A DNA stretch of 64,000 bases from Thalassobacillus_A hwangdonensis (GCF_042675915.1 NZ_JBHTKL010000002.1:150308-214307); one strand, 5' to 3'. Positions 41,387 through 50,507 are shown, numbered from the stretch's first letter. Notes: generated from the letters alone by a model not told the origin. Numbers and translations: made by a program.

Positions 41387-42304
41387 TCAATTGAATTCTT
41401 TATCTGCTCGTGTCAATTTCGGTTTGACCTTTTTCGTCGTACTGAAGATGAACATCATCAATCCGAACAGCACGATCGATCCACCAAGCCATTGTGACCA
41501 GGTAATCACTTCCCCAAGTATGAAGTAGGCTAGAATGGAAGCGCCGATCGGTTCGAAAAGGATACTCATCGAAATCGTCGATGTACTCAACCATTTCAAC
41601 GACCAGTTGAAAAGTGTATGGCCGAAGAAAGTAGGGATGATGGCTAACGCCAGGAAAATCATCCACTGATCGGAATCATATCCGGTGAACGGGTGCTGCA
41701 GGATTACGTTATAGACGACGAGCGTCAAGGATGCCATCCCATAAACGACGAACGTATAGGTCATCAATGACAAACGTTTGCGGATATTTTGTCCAAGTAA
41801 AAAATATCCTGTCACCATCACCGCGCCCAATAACGCGAGAATATCCCCCAGCAATGCCAAACCGCTGATTTGGAAATCTCCCCAGCCGATGATGACGCTT
41901 CCAGTAATTGCAATGATCAGGCTGAGAACGGCGCCGGCTGTGAACCGTTCCTGAAAAAACAGAAACGTGCCCAGGAAAGCGAAAATCGGCTGGAGTGTCA
42001 CAAGCACGACCGAACTTGCCACGGAAGTGTAATTCAAGGATTCAAACCATAAGATGAAGTGGAGTGCCAGGAAAATTCCGGCAAAGATCGAAAGCAGCCA
42101 ATCTTTCCTGGCTATTTTCGTAAATTCATCACGATGTTTCCAAATGACATAAGGTGCCATGATTAAAACTGCGAGTAAAAGCCGATAATTAGCAATAATG
42201 GATGCAGGAGCATCCCCTGCCAGCTTCACGAAAATAGCAGCGGTGGAAACGGAGAGGACTCCGATCATAACCGGTATATATGGATGAAATGGAGGCTTAT
42301 CCAT
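41387..42304 (-). CDS. EamA/DMT family transporter
   Basis: About 305 aa with ten hydrophobic helices in two EamA repeats (VLSVSTAAIFVKLAGDAPASIIANYRLL; LLALLGAVMVTGYFLLGQNIRKRLSL). Such carriers export metabolites; the substrate is unknown. ATG 42304 follows AAGGAGGG and is chosen over an upstream in-frame ATG. The gene is divergent from cshA. Confidence 0.88.
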   Translation of the reverse strand: MDKPPFHPYIPVMIGVLSVSTAAIFVKLAGDAPASIIANYRLLLAVLIMAPYVIWKHRDEFTKIARKDWLLSIFAGIFLALHFILWFESLNYTSVASSVVLVTLQPIFAFLGTFLFFQERFTAGAVLSLIIAITGSVIIGWGDFQISGLALLGDILALLGAVMVTGYFLLGQNIRKRLSLMTYTFVVYGMASLTLVVYNVILQHPFTGYDSDQWMIFLALAIIPTFFGHTLFNWSLKWLSTSTISMSILFEPIGASILAYFILGEVITWSQWLGGSIVLFGLMMFIFSTTKKVKPKLTRADKEFN

Positions 42305-42434
42305 TGGATCCCTCCTTGAAGATTCAGTTTTTATCATTTTATCATTCATCCGTTTGAAAAGCATCTTAAAAATATGTAGAATTAGGTATGCGCTTGTGTT
42401 ATGATGGATGAATCTATTGGAAAAGTGGAGCGGC

Positions 42435-42465
42435 AGCCTCTTCTGTAGTGGAGGAAGGCTTTTTT
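42435..42465 (+). terminator. Leader hairpin with T-run upstream of cshA
   Basis: AGCCTCTTC (42435-42443) can pair with GGAAGGCT (42453-42460) with a bulge, followed by T6, about 55 bases before the helicase start and on its strand. It could be an attenuator of a cold-inducible leader. Confidence 0.5.
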
Positions 42466-42520
42466 AACGTGTCTTACTATAGATATACAGATTACACACT
42501 AAAAGGAGTATGAAAAGAAC

Positions 42521-43990
42521 GTGACTACATTTTATTCTTTAGGATTAACAAAACCAGTAATCAAAGCTTTGGACCAGATGGGGTTTGAGGAGACGACACC
42601 AATCCAGGCTCAAACGATTCCACTGGCGATGCAGGGCCGGGACGTCATCGGTCAGGCACAGACAGGTACTGGTAAAACAGCAGCATTCGGTATCCCGATG
42701 ATTGAGCGTATCGATCAGGACCGTAAAGATATTCAAGGGTTGATCATCGCACCGACTCGTGAACTTGCGATCCAGGTTGCGGAAGAAATCAATCGTCTTG
42801 GTAAATTCAAAGGGGTACGTGCATTGCCTGTCTACGGTGGACAGCATATGGAACGTCAGATTCGTGCATTGAAAGACAATAATCAGATTGTGGTTGCAAC
42901 ACCTGGACGCCTATTGGATCACATTCGCCGTAAAACAATCAAATTGCAGACCGTCCACACAGCTGTGCTGGATGAAGCAGATGAAATGTTGAACATGGGA
43001 TTCATCGATGATATCAAAGATATCCTGAAAGCAATCCCTGAGCAGCGCCAGACATTGCTTTTCTCTGCGACAATGCCGAAAGCAATCCGCGAAATCGCGA
43101 CGACGCTGATGAAAAAGCCAGAGGAAGTAAAAGTAAAAGCAAAAGAAATGACAGTGGAGAACATTGAACAGTTCTTCGTAGAAGTGCAGGAGAAGCAGAA
43201 ATTCGATACGTTGACGCGACTATTGGATATCCATGCACCAGCACTTGCGATCATTTTCGGTCGTACGAAGAAGCGTGTCGATGAGTTGACTGACGGATTG
43301 CAGGCGCGCGGTTTCCGTGCGGAAGGAATCCACGGTGACTTGACGCAAGGGAAGCGTATGTCCGTGCTTAAGAAGTTCAAGCAGGGTCGCGTTGAAATCC
43401 TTGTAGCTACAGACGTAGCAGCACGTGGATTGGATATTTCTGATGTATCCCACGTCTATAACTTCGATATTCCACAGGATCCGGAAAGCTACGTGCACCG
43501 TATCGGCCGTACAGGTCGTGCTGGTCGTACTGGTGAGGCAGTCTCATTCGTCACACCTCGTGAAAAAGCACAATTGGCCTTGATCGAGAAGCTGACGAAG
43601 AAAAAGGTAGAGCGTCTAGCTGTTCCATCCATGGATGAAGCGCAGCGTGGTCAGCAGCAGGTTGCTGTCGACAAGATGTTGAAAACGATGGAAAGCAAAG
43701 ACTTGAAAGCATACCACCAGGCAGCGAATGAATTGCTGCAACAGCATGATTCCATCGAGTTGGTAGCTGCTGCATTGAAGATGATGACAAAGGAACGTCG
43801 TGAAGTTCCTGTCCGTCTATCAGGTGTACAGCCGATCAGCGTCAAAAAAGCATGGGATGATAAGAAAAAGAAAAAGTTCAACCGTAACGACAAGAAGCGT
43901 GGCGGCGGAGGCGGATACAACCGCAACAAGAACTCACGTAACCGTAAGTTCAACCAGAAGCGCAGCCGCAACAACCAAAGCCAAAGCTAA
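42521..43990 (+). CDS. cshA: DEAD-box RNA helicase CshA
   Basis: 489 aa. Motifs in order: Q motif (TTPIQAQTIPLA), I AQTGTGKTAAF near 46, Ia PTRELA, Ib TPGRLLDH, II LDEADEML near 150, III SATMP near 180, IV to VI including ATDVAARGLDISDV and HRIGRTGRAGRTG near 325. The last 45 residues are basic, Gly/Asn/Arg-rich, an RNA-binding tail. It unwinds RNA in ribosome assembly and the RNA degradosome, notably in the cold. The start is GTG, twelve bases after AAGGAG. Confidence 0.93.
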   Translation: MTTFYSLGLTKPVIKALDQMGFEETTPIQAQTIPLAMQGRDVIGQAQTGTGKTAAFGIPMIERIDQDRKDIQGLIIAPTRELAIQVAEEINRLGKFKGVRALPVYGGQHMERQIRALKDNNQIVVATPGRLLDHIRRKTIKLQTVHTAVLDEADEMLNMGFIDDIKDILKAIPEQRQTLLFSATMPKAIREIATTLMKKPEEVKVKAKEMTVENIEQFFVEVQEKQKFDTLTRLLDIHAPALAIIFGRTKKRVDELTDGLQARGFRAEGIHGDLTQGKRMSVLKKFKQGRVEILVATDVAARGLDISDVSHVYNFDIPQDPESYVHRIGRTGRAGRTGEAVSFVTPREKAQLALIEKLTKKKVERLAVPSMDEAQRGQQQVAVDKMLKTMESKDLKAYHQAANELLQQHDSIELVAAALKMMTKERREVPVRLSGVQPISVKKAWDDKKKKKFNRNDKKRGGGGGYNRNKNSRNRKFNQKRSRNNQSQS

Positions 43991-43998
43991 TTTTAAAT

Positions 43999-44031
43999 AA
44001 AAACGTCAGCCAATCCGGCTGGCGTTTTTTT
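43999..44031 (+). terminator. Terminator of cshA
   Basis: AAAACGTCAGCC (43999-44011) pairs with GGCTGGCGTTTT (44017-44028) with a G-T pair, followed by more Ts. Confidence 0.88.
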
Positions 44032-44075
44032 GATGTCAGGAAACCTTAGTTTCGAGACTGAAGTATGTGAATAAC

Positions 44076-44194
44076 GTGGCTGGGAAACGAGTCGCTTTCC
44101 TGCAGGGATGGTGGCAAGCCTCCTCGAGCCAACAGCTCTGTGGGGTCTTGCCAACCATGCCATTCCTGCCGGAGTCTCCCCGTTTCCCAGTCAC
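44076..44194. repeat. Dispersed palindromic element, copy E (forward orientation)
   Basis: Core words GTCGCTTTCCTGCAGGGATG, AAGCCTCCTCGAGCC and TGTGGGGTCTTGCC are shared with copy A. Arms CTGGGAAACG (44080-44089) and CGTTTCCCAG (44181-44190) pair perfectly and extend to GTG/CAC beyond one mismatch. Confidence 0.8.
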
Positions 44195-44331
44195 CATACG
44201 ATAAAAAGCTCTCGAACCTAACTTTCTAAGTGAGGGGTTGCCACATTTGATATCGTCTGGTCATTATTGTGAAATTTTAACTGTTTGTGTAAATATTCAT
44301 GTAGCGATTTCGCGAAGAAGTTGTAGCTAGG

Positions 44332-44431
44332 GGTGTTGGGGAAGGGTGAGACTCCCACGGGAGAAGGAGCTAGGCGAGACCCCGGAAGGCTTGCCAGTTC
44401 CCCGGTAGGAAAGCGAATCTTCCCCAACGCC
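44332..44431. repeat. Dispersed palindromic element, copy F (reverse orientation)
   Basis: Core GAGACTCCCACGGGAG, GGCGAGACCCC and GGAAAGCGAA match the family in reverse. Arms GGTGTTGGGGAAG (44332-44344) and CTTCCCCAACGCC (44419-44431) pair over 13 positions with one G-T. Copies E and F face each other across about 140 bases, as A and B do. The 530 bases between the cshA terminator and the ECF sigma gene hold nothing else recognised. Confidence 0.8.
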
Positions 44432-44499
44432 TCTAATACTCGCCAATCATCTCGAAATCAATGCTTCATAAACAATTTCACGAGAAATTTTCAGTAAAG

Positions 44500-44527
44500 T
44501 GAAACCTGACTGTGGTAAACTGCATCT
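44500..44527 (+). promoter_or_regulatory. ECF-type promoter candidate for the sigma operon
   Basis: TGAAAC (44500-44505), the usual ECF -35 word, lies 16 bases before GCATCT. The -10 is not a good match to CGTC, so only the -35 is convincing. Autoregulation would be expected for an ECF factor. Confidence 0.3.
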
Positions 44528-44562
44528 GTTAAGGTAGAACGGCTGATGGGGAGAGAGCGGAA

Positions 44563-45105
44563 TTGGATGTATTAGCGAAACTGGAACAGCAAGACGAGCG
44601 GACAATGAAAGAAGTGATGGATCAGTACGGCTCCTACTTGAAAAGGAGCAGCTACCTGATGGTGAAGGACGAACAGCTGGCAGAAGAAATCGTGCAGGAC
44701 AGCTTCATCAAAGCCTTCCGAAACATCCATCAGTTGAAAGAGCCGGAAAAATTGAAAAGTTGGCTTACCACCATCACCTATAACCTATGCCGTTCCCATT
44801 TAAGAAAGAAAAGGTTCAAGCTCTTCTCGATAAGCGATCATGACCATCACCTTGAAGACGAGCGGGAAGAACAACCCGAATCCTACATTGTCAGAATCAG
44901 TCAGAACCAGCAGTTGGCAAAAGCAGTACTGCAATTGAAAGATACATACAGGGAAGTCATCGTTCTTTTTCATTACGATGAATATTCCATTGAAGAAATC
45001 GAAGCCATTACTGGCATGAAACAACCTACGATCAAAACACGCCTGAGACGTGGGAGAAACCATCTGAAAGAGATTCTGGAGAAGGGAGGACTGGGTGATG
45101 AATGA
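44563..45105 (+). CDS. ECF RNA polymerase sigma factor
   Basis: 180 aa, two-domain ECF factor. Region 2 spans MKEVMDQYGSYLKRSSYLMV to SFIKAFRNIHQL with LKSWLTTITYNLCRSHLRK. Region 4 spans LKDTYREVIVLFHYDEYSIEEI to MKQPTIKTRLRRGRNHLKEIL. The start is TTG after GGGGAGAG. It directly overlaps a small membrane protein gene, the expected anti-sigma factor, and a large exported effector. The stimulus is unknown. The group resembles SigV/SigM-like factors but cannot be assigned further by eye. Confidence 0.9.
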   Translation: MDVLAKLEQQDERTMKEVMDQYGSYLKRSSYLMVKDEQLAEEIVQDSFIKAFRNIHQLKEPEKLKSWLTTITYNLCRSHLRKKRFKLFSISDHDHHLEDEREEQPESYIVRISQNQQLAKAVLQLKDTYREVIVLFHYDEYSIEEIEAITGMKQPTIKTRLRRGRNHLKEILEKGGLGDE

Positions 45106-45421
45106 CATGAAATCCAAGCTTGATAAAGACCTGGAACAGATCAAATTCCAATCACAGCAGGAAGTGCTTCGCCATATCCAGCAGCCGAGAACGTGGAAAG
45201 AGCGGTTCGTCGAGTTGTGGAACAAGGAGATTCAACTGCCCGTCCTCCCGATGACGACCGCCAGTGTTGTCCTGTTTGCAATGCTTTCTTTTTATCCGGT
45301 ATTGCAAAACGGAGACGGCATTCAGGATACAAGATCGATCCAGCAGACAGAAATCATTCAGAAAGGCGGCAGTGTCTATTGGAAGGACCAGTTCGAAGAG
45401 GTGAAAAAGCATGAAGATTAG
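45098..45421 (+). CDS. Putative anti-sigma factor, single-pass membrane protein
   Basis: About 107 aa. A charged N-terminal cytoplasmic part (KSKLDKDLEQIKFQSQQEVLRHI, about 50 residues) is followed by one hydrophobic segment (VLPMTTASVVLFAMLSFYPVL) and a short external tail. There is no HxxxCxxC zinc motif. It overlaps the sigma gene by eight bases and the next gene by 11 bases. Position and topology suggest it holds the ECF factor at the membrane; sequence alone does not prove it. Confidence 0.65.
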   Translation: MNDMKSKLDKDLEQIKFQSQQEVLRHIQQPRTWKERFVELWNKEIQLPVLPMTTASVVLFAMLSFYPVLQNGDGIQDTRSIQQTEIIQKGGSVYWKDQFEEVKKHED

Positions 45422-47582
45422 CATGAAGGTGAAGCATCTCGTCTATACGGCACTTGGAGTGCTGTTCGCCTCGCTGCTCATTTCTCAATATATTCTTCCA
45501 ACTTACAGCGAAGCGGGAGATCGACAGAAGGAAGTCTCCTCAGCGGAGGGAATTTTGAAGAAGTTGGAGTCGAGCATGTTGTCAGACAAAAAACGGAATG
45601 ACCTCATTATGGATCAGCTTTCCATCCGCTCAGTGGACTATAACACCTATGACTTATATATAGGGCCCAGCATGACTCACCAAAGCGCAGTGACAGATGG
45701 GATTGAAAAGGTGCCTTTTGAACAAATGCTGCCGCATGTAAGAGGTTATCTTGAAAAGAATCGAAATGCTACCTATGAAACTGCAGTGAAATGGATCGCC
45801 ATCCATTACAGAAACCAAGGTAAGCTTGAAAAAGCGGTGAAAGAAGTAGATCGGTATGCTGATCAACTTACGATGAAAGGCAACGAGTATTGGAGCCTTC
45901 AATTATTCAAAGCTGAATTGTTATCTGCAGAAAGTCCTGAAGCATCGTTAGAAGCTCTGAATGAATACAAGCAAGGGATAAGGAAAGTTCCAGATTCCTA
46001 TCTAGCATTGGAATCAGTAAGACTTGAGGTCCGGATGCTGCTTGCAGAAAAGCGTTATGAAGAAGCGCTTGGCCTGATTGAAGAATGGAGTCCAAAGGCG
46101 AATTCGGAGAATGTATTTTCTACCTACAATTATTTAACGACTACGCAAGAACAATTGGAAGCATGGGAGGAAGAACAGGCATCGCTTCACACAGTATCCG
46201 GCAAAATAATGAAGGATAACGGAGAGCCGTTAAAGCATGTAACCGTCTATTTGCGACCTCCGGAGTTTTCGAACCATAGCGTGATGGAGGAAAGTGAACC
46301 GTTCTTCGCTACCACGGATGAAGAAGGACGCTTTACCATTGGTGGTGTGCCGAAAGGGAATTATGAAATGATGCTCGGCATGCAGTTCTCTCAGATCAAT
46401 GGGTACACCTGGCCTGTGGAAAACGGAGATGTGTTCACTGTAGAGGAAGATGAATATACCGAAGTGAATATGCAGCCATTGATGAAAACCTATGCGCCTT
46501 CAGATTTCGAGGAGCTGAAGGGAAATGTGACCTTCGAATGGGAACCTGTGGAAGGGGCTGCTTCCTATGAATTGAACTTGGGGATTGATACAGATAACTA
46601 TCATATCTCCTCGCTGGCAAGACCTGATATTCAAGGAACCACCGTCACCCTTAAGAAGGATGAGATCCTCGGTCATGCGAATGGAATCAGTCATTCCGGT
46701 AACGGAGACGGAGGCATGAAGCTCGTACCTGAAAGTGTGCTTGGTTTTTCGAACGCGGAAGCGGATTTCTTCTGGTACGTAAACGCATATGATGCGAGTG
46801 GAAACTTGATCACCTCAAGTAACGGATACCGGTTAAGTGAGGATTATGTCGGGGAAATTCCTTACTTCCAATACAAGGAGCATGATTTATCGAAAGCGGA
46901 TCAGCTGCTGCTCGATGATCAAACCGAACAAGCGATTGAAGCATATCAGAACGCATATAAAGAAAATCCGGAAAATATCCATGCCCTTCGGATGCTGACA
47001 AAGCTTACTCGTGAAATGGAACAGTTGACGGAGGATGAACAGAAAGACCTCGAAATGGAGTACTTCAAAGATCTTGCTGAGAAGACAAACGATGCCCATG
47101 CCTTATTCCGGCTAATGATGCACGCTTCTGAAGAAGGGGATTGGGAATCTTACTTTGAATATGCAGAGAAATACAAACAAGTAGAAAACATGAACAGCTA
47201 TACTTCTGGAATGCATGCAATTGCGTTGATGAAAAGTGGTGAAGAACAGCAGGCTGCATCACTTTTTGAAGAAGTAGTCGTAGAAAGAGGAGAGCACCGG
47301 TTCATGCCGGTTTGGGCAACGTTGACCATCAGCATGACTGGAGATTTCGAACAAGCGATTGAACTTGCTTCCAAATACCCTTACATTGATGATGAGTCGG
47401 ATTGGAAAGGGATATTGGAAAGACTTGAGAAAAAATTGGAAGATGATCCAGTAGCGAAAGAACAATTTGAAGAAGGGCTTGAGTTGTATCTTTCAGGAGA
47501 TGAATCAAGCTTTAATCAGTGGCTTGAGAAAGAAGCGGAAAATACTGTGCATTTCTTTTTCAAGCAGTTGCAAAGAGTTTAA
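45411..47582 (+). CDS. Large TPR protein with carboxypeptidase-regulatory-like domain, ECF operon effector
   Basis: 723 aa. An N-terminal anchor (HLVYTALGVLFASLLISQYIL) places the rest outside the membrane. TPR-like helices cover about 110-255. A carboxypeptidase-regulatory/prealbumin-like beta domain follows at about 263-330 (TVSGKIMKDNGEPLKHVTVYL, DEEGRFTIGGVPKGNYEMML). Next comes a fibronectin-like stretch near 365-480 (NVTFEWEPVEGAASYELNLG), and a second TPR block at about 500-700. The protein is acidic. GAGGTG precedes the ATG, which lies within the anti-sigma gene. No enzyme motif is seen; it may sense or bind wall or surface ligands. I do not know a described homologue. Confidence 0.75.
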   Translation: MKISMKVKHLVYTALGVLFASLLISQYILPTYSEAGDRQKEVSSAEGILKKLESSMLSDKKRNDLIMDQLSIRSVDYNTYDLYIGPSMTHQSAVTDGIEKVPFEQMLPHVRGYLEKNRNATYETAVKWIAIHYRNQGKLEKAVKEVDRYADQLTMKGNEYWSLQLFKAELLSAESPEASLEALNEYKQGIRKVPDSYLALESVRLEVRMLLAEKRYEEALGLIEEWSPKANSENVFSTYNYLTTTQEQLEAWEEEQASLHTVSGKIMKDNGEPLKHVTVYLRPPEFSNHSVMEESEPFFATTDEEGRFTIGGVPKGNYEMMLGMQFSQINGYTWPVENGDVFTVEEDEYTEVNMQPLMKTYAPSDFEELKGNVTFEWEPVEGAASYELNLGIDTDNYHISSLARPDIQGTTVTLKKDEILGHANGISHSGNGDGGMKLVPESVLGFSNAEADFFWYVNAYDASGNLITSSNGYRLSEDYVGEIPYFQYKEHDLSKADQLLLDDQTEQAIEAYQNAYKENPENIHALRMLTKLTREMEQLTEDEQKDLEMEYFKDLAEKTNDAHALFRLMMHASEEGDWESYFEYAEKYKQVENMNSYTSGMHAIALMKSGEEQQAASLFEEVVVERGEHRFMPVWATLTISMTGDFEQAIELASKYPYIDDESDWKGILERLEKKLEDDPVAKEQFEEGLELYLSGDESSFNQWLEKEAENTVHFFFKQLQRV

Positions 47583-47584
47583 GA

Positions 47585-47620
47585 AAAACGCATGGATCAC
47601 TTATGGTCCATGCGTTTTCC
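47585..47620. terminator. Terminator between the ECF operon and the rhomboid gene
   Basis: A 12-bp perfect stem AAAACGCATGGA (47585-47596) with 47607-47618. A- and T-runs suit both strands. Confidence 0.9.
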
Positions 47621-47627
47621 TGTTCTA

Positions 47628-48389
47628 TCAGAGGAATCTTCCGATGACGGCGAAAATTACCAGGATGGCAAGACCTCCCCAAAGTACATAGGTGGCAATT
47701 TTCTTTGTCGGGAATCTCCGTTTCTTCCAACGGTTCGGGTTGAATGAGATTTCATCGTCATTCCTGCTTCTTCTGTTCCGCCATGTTGAAAAGCCAGTCA
47801 CATTTTTCAATACGAGTGGTGCAATGATGAATCCTCCGGCAAGCCCACCGATATGACCTAGGATATTGATATTCGAACGGATGAAGGTCATGACAAGGCC
47901 GATAACTAGAATCGTCATTACGATTTGTGAGTTCGCCTGATCGATCAAATGCTTTTTATTCATCACCATGTACAGATAGACGCCGAACAATCCGAAGATC
48001 GCTCCTGAAGCACCTAAGTGTGGAATGATCGAGTCCGGGTTGAAAATATACGTGGCTAAATTTCCGATGAACCCCGCGAACAGGTACGTGAGTATGAACT
48101 TCCCTTTCCCGAGCATCTGTTCCAATGCCGGGCCGAAAAGAATTAATGAAAACGAGTTGAAAACGACGTGCCCCAATCCACCATGCAGGAAAACCGGAGT
48201 GATCAACCGCCAGTACTCGCCTAAGCCTACGGCTGCGTTCAGACCGATGCCTGCCCGCAGCAGGTCCTGGGCAAAAGGCAACTGTAAAACATCGATCAGC
48301 AGCCATAGAACCAAATGAATGGTAATCAATATCGATACGACCGGGTAGAATCTAAGGAAATCTTTGAAGCTTTCGGTACGGAGAAACAT
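47628..48389 (-). CDS. Rhomboid intramembrane serine protease (YdcA-like)
   Basis: 253 aa with six or seven helices. The catalytic serine is in HLGASGAIFGLFGVYLY near 124-140 and the histidine in NILGHIGGLAGGF near 175-187. The HGGLGHVVFNSFSLILFG loop near 69-86 is typical. It cleaves membrane-anchored substrates; targets are unknown. In B. subtilis ydcA is also the neighbour of acpS, in the same divergent arrangement. A basic cytoplasmic tail links the sixth and last helices. Confidence 0.9.
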   Translation of the reverse strand: MFLRTESFKDFLRFYPVVSILITIHLVLWLLIDVLQLPFAQDLLRAGIGLNAAVGLGEYWRLITPVFLHGGLGHVVFNSFSLILFGPALEQMLGKGKFILTYLFAGFIGNLATYIFNPDSIIPHLGASGAIFGLFGVYLYMVMNKKHLIDQANSQIVMTILVIGLVMTFIRSNINILGHIGGLAGGFIIAPLVLKNVTGFSTWRNRRSRNDDEISFNPNRWKKRRFPTKKIATYVLWGGLAILVIFAVIGRFL

Positions 48390-48516
48390 AGTACATCCCC
48401 TTTTCTATCATCCTAGTAACAATCTAGGCTTATTTTGGTTGGTTTATTCGTTTTTCTTTTCATTACCATTGTATCGGTTATACTGAATGTAATATGAAGG
48501 TAAAAGGAAGATTATC

Positions 48517-48876
48517 ATGATTAAAGGGATCGGTTTGGATATCGTTGAATTGGATCGAATCAATAAAAGTATAAAGCGAAACGAGCGGTTTCTTCAACGA
48601 ATATTGACTGAGGAGGAGAGGGGAATTCTTGCCGACCTCCATCAGGAAGCGAGAAGAGTGGAGTTTGTAGCAGGAAGATTTGCTGCTAAAGAAGCTTTTT
48701 CGAAAGCGGCAGGAACCGGTATTGGCAAACTCAGCTTCCGGCATATCAATGTTCTTAAGAATGATCAGGGAGCTCCGATTCTTTTTGCTGAAGGGTATGA
48801 GGATACCCGAATATGGGTGTCGATTACACATGGAAAAGATCATGCAATTGCACAGGTTATTTTAGAAGAAAAATAG
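48517..48876 (+). CDS. acpS: Holo-[acyl-carrier-protein] synthase
   Basis: 119 aa. It transfers 4'-phosphopantetheine from CoA to apo-ACP. Motifs are GIGLDIVELDRI at 4-15 (Asp8 metal site), FVAGRFAAKEAFSKAAGTGIG near 47-67 and the VSITHGKDHAIAQVI end. Length is the usual one. AAAAGGAAG precedes the ATG. It begins the conserved acpS-nnr-ydcC-alr run. Confidence 0.95.
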   Translation: MIKGIGLDIVELDRINKSIKRNERFLQRILTEEERGILADLHQEARRVEFVAGRFAAKEAFSKAAGTGIGKLSFRHINVLKNDQGAPILFAEGYEDTRIWVSITHGKDHAIAQVILEEK

Positions 48877-48936
48877 AGTGCTGCATAATTCAACAGGTTG
48901 TCTCATATAGTTTAATGCGGGTAGGAGGGAACGATT

Positions 48937-50454
48937 TTGAATATTGTCACCGCGAAAGAAATGTACGTTTGGGATCGTCAGGCAATGGAAGAAGCCGGCA
49001 TCGATGGGAAAATACTGATGGAGAATGCTGGACGGGCAGTGGCGCAGAACGTAGAGAAGCTGGTAGATAAGCGGCAGAGGATTCTCGTCCTGATCGGAGC
49101 GGGGAATAATGGTGGGGATGGATTCGTCATTGCAAGGACCTTGCTGAATAAGGGGTACACGGTCCGGGCTGTCCAAGTTGTTCCGGATGAGAAGATCAAA
49201 GGGGATGCCCTGGCGCATAAGCACATGTTCCTGGCTTCCAATTACCAACTGGAGCATCTGGAGAAATTGTTGGACTTGTTCCAGTCTATCGATCATTCGG
49301 ATGTCGTCATCGATTCGATGCTTGGCATCGGTGTTGAGGGCAGGCTCAGGTCCCCGATCGACCAGGTTGTCGAGTATTTGAACCAAAGCAAATGCTTGAA
49401 AATCGCTGTCGATATTCCATCCGGCGTACCTGCAGATGAAGGAGTGACCGACTTCAGCGGATTGAAGGTGGACCATACCTTTACTATCGCTGCTCCTAAA
49501 ATCAGTATGTTCATCGAGAAAACGGCTCCCTATTTTGGTGAATGGGAAGTAGTAGAAATTGGACTGCCGACTGCCAAGCTCAAGAAGGCGAAAAGAAAGC
49601 TGTGGGAAAAGCGTGATGTCGCTGCAACCTTTCCGCGAAGAAATGCCTATGCGCATAAAGGTGTTCATGGCAAAGCGTTGTTCGTAGGTGGCAGTTTTTC
49701 CATGCCAGGCTCGATTGCCATGGCGGCGCGAGCTGGTCTTCGCTCTGGAGCTGGTTTGGCAACGGTCGCTACCGTTGAAAGCGCATGGCCCTCTGTGGCT
49801 GCCCATATCCCTGAGGCTACGTACACCCGAGTAGAGGAAGAAGCCGGGAGTATGGTTGGTGTCATCGATTCTGGAATAGAAGGATATGATGCCATTGCGA
49901 TCGGTATGGGAATGGGGAGAAAGGAAGGGGCAGAAGCGATGCTGCGTAATGTCCTCGAAAAGAGTACATGCCCCGTGTTGATTGATGCGGACGGCTTATA
50001 TCATGCAAAGCAATTGCTTGATGAAGTAAGCGTCAGGAATGCTCCGGTCATTCTCACACCACACCCAGGCGAAATGGCGCACCTTCTCGGAATCAAGGTA
50101 CCTGAATTGCTTGCCAGACCATTCGAGTGGTCACAGCGACTAGCTTCCGAACGCGGTGTGTACGTCGTGCTGAAAGGGCCTGCGACAATCATCACCACCC
50201 CTGAAGGGACACAGTATGTGGAAACGTCGGGGAATGCAGGACTTGCAAAAGGCGGCAGTGGCGATGTGCTGTCCGGTATCCTGCTTGCGATGATCATGCA
50301 GACGTCATCGGTTGCAGATGCATTATGCAATGGGTGCTTCCTGCACGGGAAGACGGCAGAGCGATTGACGGAAGACAGCCACTCACAGGTGGACCTGCTT
50401 GCGACGGATGTAGTTGAAGGACTCTCCCAAACCTTACGTACATTTTCTGGTTGA
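48937..50454 (+). CDS. nnr: Bifunctional NAD(P)H-hydrate epimerase/dehydratase
   Basis: 505 aa. The N-terminal half is the YjeF epimerase (VLIGAGNNGGDGFVIARTL near 49-67; DSMLGIGVEGRLRSPI near 128). The C-terminal half is the ADP-dependent dehydratase (AHKGVHGKALFVGGSFSMPGSIAMAARA near 233; VILTPHPGEMAHLLG near 368; GLAKGGSGDVLSGILLAM near 432). It repairs damaged NAD(P)HX. The start is TTG 48937, eight bases after GTAGGAGGG. It is followed by a hairpin that folds over the ydcC ribosome binding site. Confidence 0.93.
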   Translation: MNIVTAKEMYVWDRQAMEEAGIDGKILMENAGRAVAQNVEKLVDKRQRILVLIGAGNNGGDGFVIARTLLNKGYTVRAVQVVPDEKIKGDALAHKHMFLASNYQLEHLEKLLDLFQSIDHSDVVIDSMLGIGVEGRLRSPIDQVVEYLNQSKCLKIAVDIPSGVPADEGVTDFSGLKVDHTFTIAAPKISMFIEKTAPYFGEWEVVEIGLPTAKLKKAKRKLWEKRDVAATFPRRNAYAHKGVHGKALFVGGSFSMPGSIAMAARAGLRSGAGLATVATVESAWPSVAAHIPEATYTRVEEEAGSMVGVIDSGIEGYDAIAIGMGMGRKEGAEAMLRNVLEKSTCPVLIDADGLYHAKQLLDEVSVRNAPVILTPHPGEMAHLLGIKVPELLARPFEWSQRLASERGVYVVLKGPATIITTPEGTQYVETSGNAGLAKGGSGDVLSGILLAMIMQTSSVADALCNGCFLHGKTAERLTEDSHSQVDLLATDVVEGLSQTLRTFSG

Positions 50455-50470
50455 TATGGTGAGTACGTTC

Positions 50471-50496
50471 CCTTTGTCCTCGAAACGAGACAAAGG
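50471..50496 (+). promoter_or_regulatory. Hairpin sequestering the ydcC ribosome binding site
   Basis: CCTTTGT-c-CTCG (50471-50482) pairs with CGAG-ACAAAGG (50486-50496) around an AAA loop with one bulge. The right arm contains AAAGG of the AAAGGAG site. No T-run follows, so it is more likely a translation control element than a terminator. Confidence 0.45.
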
Positions 50497-50507
50497 AGTT
50501 GAATTCA

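Noticed and set aside
44010..44560. Insertion sequence or transposon in the gap before the ECF sigma gene
   Set aside because: No transposase frame is present; the inverted ends belong to separate small palindromic elements.
48862..49806. 314-codon open frame antisense to nnr
   Set aside because: It lies wholly opposite a clearly conserved enzyme gene, has no ribosome binding site or recognisable domain, and has the odd composition of a shadow frame.
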